Shown here: in pieces, positions 12,131-24,059 of the stretch | Layout of the letters: every line of letters begins with the position of its first letter | How positions within the stretch are numbered: the stretch's first letter is position 1 | Source of the DNA: Mytilus trossulus | Lineage: Eukaryota > Mollusca > Bivalvia > Mytilida > Mytilidae | Assembly (NCBI RefSeq): GCF_036588685.1 | Contig: NC_086378.1 | Coordinates: forward strand, 38,169,578 to 38,233,577 | DNA: 64,000 nt | Direction of reading: 5' to 3' | Notes under the pieces: generated by a model | The model's input: the letters and a program-made list of their open reading frames with translations, nothing else | Told to the model about the DNA's origin: nothing | The model's database searches: none | Made by a program: the position numbers and the translations under genes

Positions 12131-15100
12131 AGATAAACTGCAACAAGTTTATTGTTGTGTTAACAATAAAATACACATTTAGTAATTTCCTAATATCTCT
12201 CTCACAACATCATACACAAATTAACATCACTTTATCAAAAGGAACAGATTTAGCCCTAATAAAAATGTCTAAAATCTACTGATGATCAAAATTCAGTTTA
12301 AGACTTTTAAACTTGACAAGATTGACATTACTTTATGATTTTGACAAAATAACAGAACTACATTTTTCAATGAAGAAAAAAAATAACGACCACATATTGT
12401 TTCAATTTCAACTTTGATAACCATAATTATTTGTATTATCCAAAATTATTCTGTAACTTTGCTACAAAAGACTACATTAATTTTGGTACCTCTGAGGAAA
12501 AAGCCAAAAAGGTTTCTTGAAATCAGGTGTTTAGGATAAATCCTGTTAGACAGTGGTGACTGGACAATGGACCACCTTAAAAATTTATTCAATTAATGTT
12601 GAAGTAATTCATTCAAGTTTTGGCCATGATTTTACAAAATTTAGTACATATAAATAAAATAAATTTGTGATTTTATTACCTATGACAAAGCCAGGAATTG
12701 TATTTACTCAATAGTAACTAAGCTTGTAAAGGTTATAAAAAAAACAGTTAGCTAACTTTGTACTGGTATCCAATACAATAACTTTCTTTGAGGATTGGAG
12801 ACAGTAGTGTGTGTATGTATACAAAAAACATGTATGTTTAAATTCTATGACAAATATTTTGGATTTTTTATTACATTTTTATTACATTTTTTCTCATTTT
12901 TTTTATACTATTTTACCTTTTTCCATTTTTGTCACAATTGTTTCTGATTTTAATTTATTTTTTATTTTTGTTAATATCTTTTATTCATTTTTTTTGTGTT
13001 AAAAAATGGAACATGCAATTATAGAATATATCATATTTTTAAAATGTAAAAAAAAAATCTGCATTTACATAATTTGGACGTTTCAAATTGACTGCTGGCT
13101 TACTTAGATTTTTAATGTTAAGATTATTCACTCATTGTTACATTTTCACATTTTAACAAATTCTTTCAGACATTTCTTGGCCACATAACTATTTCTCGCA
13201 ACTCTGGACCTCACTAAAAGTATGCACCAAACAAAAAAGACTGAGATCTTTTACCGTGTTGTTGAAGCTATAGTCTGACTAAAGATTGGATAAAAATAAG
13301 ACAGATTGGATATTTTAACATAACACATGTTACATATATTGCTACCTTAGTCTTTGAGACTTTTTTGCCCATTCAAGACATAAGAGTATCTCATATTCCT
13401 TAACTTTTAGAAATTTTGAAATGCATTTTGATAAAAAAAAAAAAAAAAATGCATTCTACAACAGCAAAAAGAAGGAAAAAGTTTCGGACTGTAAAACCCT
13501 TAGTCAATTTCACAGACCACAAAACTTATTTGAGAATTGCCATTTGATTCCACCAGAAGATCTTAGAAAATTGTGTTCCAACTGTCAAACATACCAGTTA
13601 CAATATATTAAATCAGGATATTTTCTGGAACATATCTGACTTTAAAAATATAAAAAAAATATCTACTAAAGCTCTATAAATGGTCAACACCTTAGTATAA
13701 CAAGTGCAATTAATGTTTCTCTTATACTTTTATCCAATCTTTAACGCAGTATTAAAAAGATGTATTTCTCAACTCTCTGAGTCTCTTATCTTCTGCTGTT
13801 AGTAGAGACATTGAAGTTCAATATTTACAAGAATTTAGCTAATTATTTACATTTTAGACCCGCATATATTCTTATACCCATTGTGGAGAATATTTTGAAT
13901 GAATTTTATATCATATATCACAGATTCGATCATAATCTGACGATGTAAAGCTGCATAGATGATTTATATTTACATGTGTGATGGTAAAATTATGATATTT
14001 TATTCACAATGGGATGGCATTTAAGTCATTAAAATTACTGGCATCATATGGTTAAAAAACATGTGGAGAATTGTACATGATTTTTTAAAATTAAAAAGTA
14101 AGCAAAATAAATGATTTGGCGATGGTTTGAAATTCAAAACGTGTCAGCTTCTATTTCTAAAACATTACTAGTTCATACGGTGGTTTGAAATTTAACACAA
14201 ATCTAGTTTTAATAGAGCTGGTATAAACATTTTCTTAACTCAACAATTTGAATAAAGGTTAGCTGGTGGGTGATATACATTTTTATGAGTTTGAATCCTC
14301 AATCTAATTTACATAAAACAATTTAGTTGTTGTCAGGTTTTCACCACAAAAATTACAATGATTTCTGTACAAAAAAACATTCTGAGATTAAAAACTTCCT
14401 GATAACATACATAGTATTTTCAAATTCTACTCTACCTTAAAAGATATAAATATATTAGAATTTAATTGTAATAAAATCTATTTATTGCACACATTTAGCA
14501 TCAAATTCAATTAGTTTAAAATTATTTGTAACACGCGTAGTTTAAAATAAATATATACAGCTTATATTTGTCATACTGAATATGATTTTCATAAGCAAAT
14601 TTCCTATCATCTTTTCTTAGCATTATTTAAATCAATACATAAGTTCTTATTAATATGTTCTTTTACATGCATGTACATTGTCTTATAACATACTTAAAAA
14701 AAAAATGACAAATGCAGATATTTCTTTTCATTATTTACATCTGTACAATATACATGTACAACAAATATACCTTTCAGTAAAATTCTTATTACATGGATGT
14801 TACATCGTCACTGATCAGACACACAGAAAAAAATGATTTACCGATAACAAACGTTACATGTACAATGTATTAAGTAAGCGTTTCCACTTGAACATTTAAT
14901 GATTACTTAATTAAGCAATGAAAATAAAAATAAATCATAAAGTTGCAAGATTTAATACAGATCAAAAAGCATTCTAAGTCATGACTATACTGCAGACTAC
15001 ACAAAAGTTTAAAATTTATGCATTTAAACTGAGGTTATTTTATAACACTGTAAAAACTGATACAAATAACAACATAATCTAACAGGATCAAAGTGTATGT

Positions 15101-15205
15101 CAACAATAATAAAATAACTTACACAAATTGGAATAAAATATCTACTTTCTTACACCTTAAAAACTAAAATTTAACATTTATTGCTAACATTTTGGAAGAG
15201 TTCAA
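12131..15205 (-). other. Probable long 3' UTR or downstream flank of the TP53INP-family gene
   Basis: Read on the minus strand, a canonical AATAAA lies about 25 nt after the stop codon (15182-15177), and others lie further away, one near 12153-12148. No coding frame and none of the dispersed repeat families seen elsewhere are evident in this 3-kb stretch, which would suit a long UTR. Vertebrate TP53INP1 is known for a long 3' UTR. The true cleavage site cannot be set from sequence alone. Confidence 0.4.
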
Positions 15206-16799
15206 TCAGTGCTTCATCTGAGCGTTGCTACGTCCAGCTGGACAATGAATGCGTCCTGATTTGTTGTAGGGTTTACCACCTCCGATCTGGTGGTTTAAGG
15301 ATTTATTGAGTCGTTGAAGATTATGACGTGAAAGTTTTTTGCTGTCGGATTGTTTCAGAGATCTTTGAGAACTTTTAACCATTTGGATCTGTGATACCAA
15401 TCCAGCTCTAGCTGCCACTGCATTCGGTTTCCTTGGATCTTGTCGTGCCATTGCAGTCTTGACTTTTCTTGGAAGGATTTTTCTTGTTGCTGATGGCGAC
15501 TGATCATCGTTGGATGATTCAGATAAGTCACTTGCATCACCTGTGCTGCCTGAACATCGGCTGTTGTAGACTGACATACTTGGATGTTCTATTAATAAAT
15601 TTTCCATTGGTGTCATCTCTACATTTGATGAGTTACTTCCCCCTGCTAGAAAACATGGTGGAGGTGTGATTATCCAATTTTCATTATAACAACCTTTTTT
15701 AGAATGTAAACAGTATCGTGATACAGGTGAACCCTGAGAACACGGAGAACCATTGTTTGAGCTTCGTTGGTTGTCCGATTCACTATCACTACATACTGGT
15801 GTGTGTATTATAGAAGGCACAGGTGATTTCTCTGCAATCAACAATGATACTGTGCAGTTTTGATACCAAAATAATTTCACCATTATCTTTCACAAGAATT
15901 TACAACATATATAGAATTTCATTTGACTACTTTTTAGAATGTTCCATATACAAAAAAAATGTATTAGTGATTTCTTTTTTCAATAAATTTCTGGCAGAAT
16001 TAAAATCAATTTACTTTGACTACATTAATGATTGTAACTCAATCGCTCAAGAAGTTATCAAAATGCTTGTACATTAAAATTTTGGATATAAAAGGGGAGT
16101 TAACATGTACATTGTAAATGTTTTTTTTAAATCTTTTTTTGTATGTCTGTCTGCATGGTCTGTCTGGTGGGTTTTTTCCCTAATATTAACGTATTGTTAG
16201 AAATAAACTGCTTGCTAGTTTTTTTGTTGTTTTTTTAAAACATGCAACAGAATGTTACATCACCACATTTAGTTTTGCTATTGATAATGATATATTTAAA
16301 ATTTTGACTCAGGGTTCTCTCTAAGGTGAGTCCATGAGTCCTTGCCTCACGGTCATAAAACTTTCCAGCATGATTTTTGTACTCAGACTCGAGAACCAAC
16401 CAATCAAATTGCTGGATTTCATGTTTCGAGCATGATTTTTGTGCTCCGAACACTGAGCAAAGTTTTATGCCTTCAAGGCCAGGACCCATGAAATCTCATT
16501 TTCAAAACTGGTGAGTCCAAAGATGTATCAATAATTTATTGCAATTAAATATCCTCTTCTTTAACTGTTGGACTCACTAAGACCAAAAATGATGAGTCCC
16601 TAATAACAATGAACCCGCCTTCAAAAATACTTAGTGAGAACCCTGATTTATATTTTAATTATTTTTTCCAATTACCTGGTAAATCGACAAGAATCCAGTC
16701 TTGATCTTTCTCTGGTGCTGGCTTTGTCTGGAGATCAACATCGTTCTGCTCTGAATCAGTTGATCCACCAAAGAAATAACTTGTTACACTGCTGAACAT
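15206..16799 (-). CDS. TP53INP: TP53INP/DOR-family tumour protein p53-inducible nuclear protein (249 aa, two coding exons)
   Basis: Coding exons are 16799-16676 (124 nt) and 15831-15206 (626 nt), together exactly 250 codons including TGA. The donor CCAG|gtaat (16676/16675) and acceptor ttgcag|AG (15832/15831) join in phase 1. Exon 1 starts MFSSVTSYFFGG and holds DQDWILVDLP (about residues 32-41), the W-x-x-V LC3-interacting core of the family. Exon 2 holds WIITPPPCFLAGG (94-106) and TPMENLLIEHPSMSVY (115-130), nearly identical to vertebrate TP53INP1/2. A basic C-terminal part (SLKQSDSKKLSRHNLQRLN) suits nuclear or autophagosome-linked roles. Members shuttle between nucleus and autophagosomes, bind ATG8 proteins and act as transcriptional co-activators. 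Serine-rich and charged linkers are typical, and length matches the vertebrate members (about 220-240 aa). An open frame reads upstream of the acceptor (15832-15883) but is intronic. Strong family call; INP1 versus INP2 cannot be assigned because that split is a vertebrate one. Confidence 0.93.
16313..16644. mobile_element. Possible hAT-like MITE in the TP53INP-family intron
   Basis: Ends are inverted copies: CAGGGTTCTCTCTAAG on the left and CTTAGTGAGAACCCTG on the right (14 of 16 positions match). Repeats of 'gtgagtcc'/'gatgagtccc' lie inside. CAGGG-type termini are usual for hAT elements. No clean 8-bp target duplication was found, so the call is tentative. Confidence 0.5.
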
Positions 16800-17665
16800 T
16801 GTCTCTGAAGAGAAAAATAATAAAAATGGCTTTTGAAGTTGTCAACTTCTGTCATTTGGTCTCTAGTGAAGTCAGCTGCCTTATTGGCAATCAGACCACA
16901 TCTTCTTATATTTTAATAGTTTTAGTGTATTGCAGGCTATGATGAAACCACTTTCTATAGATTGGCTTAAAGTTATGCAATGTTTGAAATATGCACTTGA
17001 AAATTCAATAGCAATAATTTCTTCTTAAAAGTGTAATGAATGTTCATAAATTAAAGAGCTGATTGTAAGCAGAACAAATAATGATGATAGCATAGAAAGA
17101 TATTGATTCAATAAGAATATATTAGATAGCTGATGTACGGTTCATGAATATTTATCATATCGAATACATAATTTACTAAAATTAGAACTCTATTTTAAAC
17201 TATCATGAACTGACCTTGGCAATATACGAAAAGTGATTGATCAGCTGTTTTAATAATAACATCAGTCCTGATTTACATTTTGTAATTTTCATTTAGGAAA
17301 ATCACAATACAGATTTTCAAAATTCGATTATTTCATTTTGAAAAAAAATCAATGAAGAAGCGTTACCGCCCTCTGTCGTTCCCAAAAGATCCATAAACAT
17401 AAACAAAGGGATTTGTTATGTTGTGAAATTTGCAAAAATTAAAATCAAATTTCTTGTTTAAAAAATCTTCTTTTCAATAACATATTAGAATGTATCATGC
17501 ATTAATATTTAATCAAATAAGTCCGTTAAGTTTGCAAGAATGTTTCTATTTCCCGATGTTGTCAGTTTTGCTCGAAGCCATTATAAAAACAAGGTCACAA
17601 CTGTCAAACTCTTTCGACGCAAATTTCTCCAAATCTAACAATTATTTTCATAAAATATGACTTAC

Positions 17666-17820
17666 CGATTCTTTCTTAAGCTAAGTTCTGTTACAATTAA
17701 GGTGAACTGTCGAAAATGTAATCCAAATAAACGTACAGGATCTGAATAATGTACCTGCGTCACCTTCTGCTCAGCTGTTCAACCCAAACACCAGTCACAA
17801 CGCATTCACTGGTTCACAAG
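17666..17820 (-). promoter_or_regulatory. Non-coding first exon and probable promoter of the TP53INP-family gene (upstream end approximate)
   Basis: Just upstream of the ATG lies an acceptor (ctcttcag|AGACA, then ATG), so the ATG exon is not the first. A perfect donor on the same strand, AATCG|GTAAGT, ends at 17666, giving a non-coding first exon spliced over about 860 bp. The region upstream, to about 18000 in window coordinates, has more CpG and lacks repeats, as expected for a promoter. The transcription start is not defined; 17820 is only a guess. Confidence 0.5.
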
Positions 17821-18900
17821 GCAGCTGTGTTTACGTTTTTGAAATGGATTTTGATTGGTTTATTTTCCTTTGTTCTCACCATATTTGGAATATCATGAAT
17901 ATTTATGATGGTTAATAAGGCCCTATATGGCAACCAAAATGCGTGCGCATCTAAATGACACGTGTTATTGTTGTGTTCGACGAATGCAATGTACATGGCT
18001 CAGGGCACCCTTATTATTAACCAAGTGAACTTGAACTGCAGTTAAAAATTGATTGTAAATTTCGAAGAGTATATATAAATTTGAAGCAAATCTAATATTA
18101 AAACCAATAAGTGTCATATCAAACAAATTATACGGTTAAAATCAAGAGTTTTACGAATTTCTTCCATTGTTTTGACAGATGGCCCCAAACCTGCAATTTT
18201 GTAGTTATTTTTATCACAAGTGAAGAACAACAATGTCATGTGATTGGAAAAAAAGACGAGACTTAGGGAGGGGGGGGTCGAAACCCTCCTATTTTTATTT
18301 TATTTGCTTTGACATCTTAAAGTATTGCGACGCCTTTTTAATTTTTTTTTCTCTTCGCTTTGCTGAGTTGCATGAATCAATTGCATGCCTTAAATTTATA
18401 CTGCGACGCAAGGCATGATAAAAAATAATAGCTTTTCAAACTTGAACCACCCCGGCGTAATAATTATCAAAAACTAATTAACACCACGGATCTTTCTATT
18501 TGCTAACACTTATATATAATTCTAATGCAATTTGGATGTAACAATATTTTTCATTGGCTAACAGTTGCCGTCAAATCCACAGTTGACCAGGCGTAACTAA
18601 GGAGAGACCCGCCATTTTGAAATGATGAATCAACAAATGTTCGATTACTACTATATAATCAAAAATAAAACAACACCTACCTCGAATTTGACGTTTTAAT
18701 GTAATTTTATCCAAATTTGAAGCGTACAGGTAACGAAATAACCTCCAGTTTGTATATTTTTGTTTGTATGACGTCACGTTTAGCCATGACGTCTTTGTGC
18801 CAAAATTATTCATGAAGTTTCGCGGATTTTTTTTTATTTGACAAATTTAGACATTTTTTCAAGTTTTATCGTATTTTTTTCTTTTTGTAATGCATTAGAT
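17821..18900. other. Intergenic DNA upstream of the TP53INP-family gene
   Basis: Mixed composition, no gene seen. A G-run (18267-18277) followed by 'cgaaaccctcc' and a 'gcgacgc' pair at about 18327 and 18402 suggest another degraded inverted-repeat element, but boundaries are unclear. Confidence 0.4.
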
Positions 18901-18902
18901 TT

Positions 18903-19067
18903 GGAATAACAGTACTGTAGTTGAAGAGTTGCCACCGTCAATTTTGATTTGACGGTCGCAAATCTCCGTTTTACTGTCTCCGCTCCGCGTCGCCAGTAAT
19001 ACTGCATTTGCGACCGTCAAATCTACAATTGACGGTGGCAACTCTTCAACTACAGTACTGTTATTCC
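18903..19067. repeat. Long near-perfect palindrome, arms about 62 bp
   Basis: The left arm begins GGAATAACAGTACTGTAG and includes 'gaagagttgccaccgtcaat' and 'tgacggtcgcaaat'. The right arm (about 19004-19067) is its reverse complement, ending CTACAGTACTGTTATTCC. The centre (TTACTGTCTCCGCTCCGCGTC...CAGTAA) is itself partly palindromic and GC-rich. Open frames on both strands here are products of the symmetry. It is probably a foldback MITE; no target duplication is obvious. Confidence 0.8.
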
Positions 19068-20433
19068 TTAAATCGTATGAAAAAGAGCAAGTACACATTA
19101 AAGCAGTTTAACAAGATGAAATTCACTGTATTGAAACATAAAAAGAAAAATCATAAGAAAGAAAACGTTGTCAATTTCTTAGTTTTTTGTTCTCCTATTC
19201 CAGTTTTGGCTTGAATTGTCCAGATAATCATGGTGTCTGCTGACAGTGCTGGGGGTATTTTTTGATTTTTACAAGACGTCATAATGAAAATCAATGAGTG
19301 TCATATCAAACTGACAAATTATACGGTTGGTTAAAAACGAATTTTACGAATTTCTTCCCTTGTTATGACAGATGACCCAAACCTGCAATTTTGAAGTTAT
19401 CTGTTAAGTTTTAAGATTTACTGAGCATATAATGTTTTCAATTGCTCAATCATATTTATCATAGACTATATCGTTTCGGTTTTTATAAGTCTGTGTATGT
19501 TTGCTTAATTTGTTTGCGTTCAGTCAAATTTATAAAACCCACAAGGCAGACCATGGAGAAGGAAGGAATTCAGATTTGAAAAACATTTGAGCTTAACACA
19601 ATCTCCGGCGCAGAGATCACATATCCGTTCCGTTCAATACTTTGTAACACTACACTCAATATGACCTCTGCCATACCTTTTTTTGCGTACTTTTTTGTTC
19701 CCAATCTCTAATCAAAATCTACATTACTGTTTATTTAATTAAGATACTTTTATGGAGAAAAACATAGAAATTCTCATTTTTGCAAAGATAAGTATATCAA
19801 ACAGAAAATTTTGCTATGTTTATTAACGTAATACTAAAAGTTGCATTTTCGTTAGAGATTACATTTTTTTCGTAAACACAGCCGGTTGTGAAGGGACTAT
19901 TTTGTCACCGTAATTACCATTTTTTACTATTTTACATTAATTTTATATTAATTTTATATTAATTTCTACCTATAATTGCAATTACTATTATGTTCTGTAA
20001 TGCCTGTAATAGTACAGATTCCCGGAGACATCATTTTAAATATTTACCCTGCCACGTTTTTTTTTGCCGGCGAAAAAACAACATGGTGCTTGTTTTGTTT
20101 TGTCATAGTGAAGTTTGATGTAACCCCATGTTTTCTGACATGAGCCCACCCTGAAGAAGATGGAGCAAAGACAAAAATGTATTATGCAGAAAAATGTAAA
20201 TCAGTATCAGCCATTTGATAAGCAGAATAATTATTGACAGGGGTTATTTTACCAACTTAGGTCTTAGCATCAGTTATCAAAGGGTCATCAAATAATGTAG
20301 GGGTGGGGGTTATGTGTACAAAACCACAATACTTATAACAACAACAATTGTTCACCTGTAAAAACTAACCTGCTAGCCATTAAAAGGTCTTAAACAAAAA
20401 TACCCCACATCCATAAGTGGACTTCATCAGCTG
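19068..20433. other. Intergenic DNA, no gene seen
   Basis: AT-rich. A short stretch (19285-19390) repeats sequence at 18110-18200 ('gtgtcatatcaaac...acaaattatacggtt...ttttacgaatttcttcc'), so one dispersed repeat flanks the palindrome on both sides. Confidence 0.5.
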
Positions 20434-20443
20434 GCCTCTACAT

Positions 20444-20567
20444 AGTCCAAATAATTATGACTTCTACAAAGGCTATTATATTTTTTTCTTTGACGCCTTA
20501 CTTCGACATAAGGCGTCAAAGAAAAAAAATATAATAGCCTTTCAAGACGTCATAATTATTTGAACTA
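20444..20567. mobile_element. Palindromic MITE with 10-bp target duplication
   Basis: Arms of about 58 bp, with AGTCCAAATAATTATGAC on the left and the inverted GTCATAATTATTTGAACTA on the right, surround a short CTTCGACA loop. The 10-bp direct repeat GCCTCTACAT flanks it exactly (20434-20443 and 20568-20577), which shows transposition. A 9-11-bp duplication with long inverted repeats fits Mutator-like elements. A degraded relative is at about 34424-34520. Confidence 0.85.
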
Positions 20568-20577
20568 GCCTCTACAT

Positions 20578-22857
20578 TTCTATTGATACATTTGTAAATC
20601 AAGATATATGTCACATGTATGTAGGTTGTAACTTACTTTAAAAGTTTACAATCTTATTCTTTGATATAACTTCTCCACATTCACACCTACACAATTAAGT
20701 CCTTATAACTATGATGTCATGCAAGTATATTTTTATTTTTTTTCTGTCAGGATGAAGATGTTTTTATAATTATTTTGACTACATTCAATACCCATAGATT
20801 TATTTTATCATCAGCTAGTGGGCCCCCACTTATAAAAATTTCTGAATCTGCCACTGATTATCAAATTTGTACTTTGTTTCTCACCAGTTCCATGTTGAAC
20901 AGTTTGTCCATTTCAGCAGGGGATGCAAGCACAACCGACAAAACAGAGTAATTTAAGTAAAAGTACTTGCATATCATTCTGTTTTCTAGCAAGGACTAGA
21001 GAGTGAAGTGTTTAGAAAGCTACAATTTATATATGATAGTAAAAAAAATTAAATGATAGTAGGTCATGATGCATAACTAATCAATACTTAAATCTTTCTT
21101 AGATTCACCGTAGTTTTATTTAAAGTCAATCTTTTTCTGCAATCTAATTAAAATTAGCAGAACAGGAGCAATTAAAGGATTTAATTTTAATTAGATTGTC
21201 TTTTTCTGTTAGGTACAAATGTGTTAGTTTTCCTTACAGTTTTGCAAACAAATGCACACAAAGAAAGGATAGATAGGGACATAGGCTCATACAAACAGCT
21301 GGTGAAAGTTTTGCCTATTTATTTGAATCTGTTTTTTTTTTATTATTCATTTTAAAGATAGAAATCATAGTGATGTATACAAAAGAATATGTGGTATGAT
21401 TGCCAATGAGACAAATATCCACAAAAGACAAAAATTACACAGACATTTAAAAACTATAGGTCACATTATGGCCTTCAACAATGAGATGTAGTTTAAGTCT
21501 ATGTGACATTATCAGACACAAAAAAATATTCCCTGAATTTGTTACAAAGGCCAAGTGATACCATGATGGATTGCTTGAATGTAAGCTGTCAATATAATGA
21601 ACACACTGAAATTATTGACACTTAAAGTTCTAGACAATCAAACAAATAATATTTGAATAAGTACGAATGTGTTCTTTATACTGAACATGAAAAATGATAT
21701 ATATTATATAAACTCTTGTTGAATGTTTATGACTTAAACAGAAATGTGGTTATAATTCTCATTAGAGCTAATTTCCTAATGCTTGTAAAATAAGACTTTG
21801 GTAGACTTGCCTGCAATGTAGCTCAAGAATTGTGATTAAGATTGACATCTGCAAACAATGTAGATAGGAATAGTTATTTAAACTTGTATATTATATTTCA
21901 ATTTAATTGAATGTTATCCCAATAACAATTGTACAATATACAAACAAAACAAGCAAGCTAACCAAATTCTTACTCTACATACATTAGGAAATTATCTCTA
22001 ACTACTGCTTCTATATATATTTTCCTTTCATTTTAGCAGTGAAGACAATGTTATGCCAAAAGATGACTTAAAGGGGCATCTGGAGTAAAAAGACAGACTA
22101 CTGAGTATAACATGAAATTAATTATATCAATCAAATTATAAAATATTTGACAATTTTATTTTCAATTAAAGTTTAACACAAATGTTTAAGACTGATTAAC
22201 TTCTCTTATATAGTGCATTACATAATGTCAAAGTTTTCTTCACAAAATTCATAATGCTACAAAGTACTGAAGTTTTAAATAGTTTGTAAATGTTGTGCTA
22301 TTCATATACATCTGCTGTGTAATTACTCTATTTACATGCAAACACAGGATCATACAAATCATACATAGTAAACATTGTAAAAAGATGTTCATACATGTAC
22401 AGTGTATTTAGAAATTGAGTCAATATCTAGCTATACATATACCATACATTTTCTATAGGAGTAATTAAACACTTTTAAAAATACTGTCTTTACTTTTAAG
22501 TTACCATTCATCTAAATTGCAGTTCTTCAAATGACCATGAGAACAGTTATAAATTGTTAATGAAAGAAGAGGAAGAAGTGGATGGACAGGAATCAGACTA
22601 AAACAATTATGCATATATGTTGAATGTAACAATTGTTTTTTTTTTAATTATGCCAATTTATAAAGATAAGACCTGATTTGTATATACATGATAAAGATAA
22701 ATACACCATAAACATATTTAATTTTGCTTTATTCTTTTGCAGGAAACCAAGTATGAAATTGAGAGGGTTTCAGTATTTCTAGCATATTATAGTATTCATT
22801 TATACTTGGGATTGGTATACAACTATACAAACAACTGATCAAGCACAAGCCACCATT
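20578..22857. other. Intergenic DNA with dispersed repeat fragments
   Basis: No gene seen. A diverged copy of the 'atgtggtatgattgccaatgagac' repeat lies at about 21370-21495. The right end of a hAT-like 'ctgaatctgccactga' element lies near 20845. An inverted pair 'caatctaattaaaatta'/'taattttaattagattg' occurs at 21139-21200. Confidence 0.5.
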
Positions 22858-22865
22858 TGTTACTC

Positions 22866-23270
22866 TGTAACTCACTAATTGCTTTATCTTTTGTTTTTGC
22901 TACAATTTACATATTTGGGCCCATGTTGCTTCTAGCCTCTTTTTTTTTTGCTTAAAGATAAAATGTATGCTCTATAATAACAAAGTTCATTATATAAAGT
23001 CTGTAAATAAGGGAAATACACTTGTTGTATGTTGGTTCGAATCCAACTGCAGACTAACAAATGTGAGCTTTGTAACTCACTAATTGCTTTATCTTTTGTT
23101 TTTTCTTCAATTTACATATTTGGGCCTATGTTGCTTCTAGCCTTTTTTTTGCTTGAAGATAAAATTTATGCTCTATAATAACAAAGTTCATTATATAAAG
23201 TCTGTAAATAAGGGAAATACACTTGTTGTATGTTGGTTGGAATCCAACTGCAGACGAACAAATGTAAGCT
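22866..23270 (+). repeat. Direct tandem duplication, two copies of about 203 bp
   Basis: The segment from 'gtaactcactaattgctttatc' to 'ggttcgaatccaactgcagac' occurs twice, starting near 22867 and 23070, with few differences. Each copy ends in a tRNA-like fold (22999-23054 and 23200-23255): a 7-bp closing stem GTCTGTA/TGCAGAC and, in copy 1, a T-arm-like GTTGG TTCGAAT CCAAC with a perfect B-box-like GGTTCGAATCC. At 56 nt it is too short for a nuclear tRNA gene. Confidence 0.75.
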
Positions 23271-24059
23271 AGTTAAGCTTATGAAAGCATTTTTTTTTTT
23301 ATCATTTTACAAAATAGCAATGATTTTTAGGATAATAGTTTCTTTACTAATAATTGGAAAAATAACTTGTATATTTTCCTATAGACTTTTGTTTTTTAAT
23401 TTCAAATAAATAAAGGAACACAATTCATTTAATTGGCATTTATGAAAAAAAATAATTAGAAAATAAAATATAATACATGTTTATTCATGATATTGATATT
23501 AAAGAATGCTTTCACATTTTGCTTTTCACCTCTTATAGTGTTGAAATCACTATGATTTTCTACATATTGGTGTTGGTGTTAAGTTGGTGTTTAAACTACC
23601 AGATAATATACCAAAATGAACACATTTCTATCCTGTAAAAGTTACTCTCCATCTGGATGAGATAGTAACACAGACTTATTTGTAGATTTTTATACAAAAT
23701 GCATATGATAGGAAAAAAAAATCATGTACCATCTGTTTAGCATAAATTAAAATGCACAGACACTGCAAAGTCTTATAAACTTACAGTTTGGTTAACACAT
23801 TTTATAAAAAGGCTGTAACTTATTAGTTTTCAGTAAACAATTACTGTAGTTGTAGCCATAATTTGCCACCTTTTACAATTATGAGTAGACTAATATTGCC
23901 ATATTATAGTCAACAGGGAAGACTTTTAACTGCAGAAACTGAAATTGAAATACAAAATGGTTCATATTTATTGGTTCTTAACCTGATTTTGAAGACTGTT
24001 CCTAAACTTTTAAGTTCTTGTTACTCCTCAGGTTCATACATGTAGTTCATATGCATACC

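Noticed and set aside
18895..19214. Overlapping open frames on both strands
   Set aside because: They are mirror translations of the palindrome at 18903-19067.
22999..23054. tRNA gene
   Set aside because: Only the T-arm and acceptor stem fit; at 56 nt there is no room for normal D and anticodon arms.
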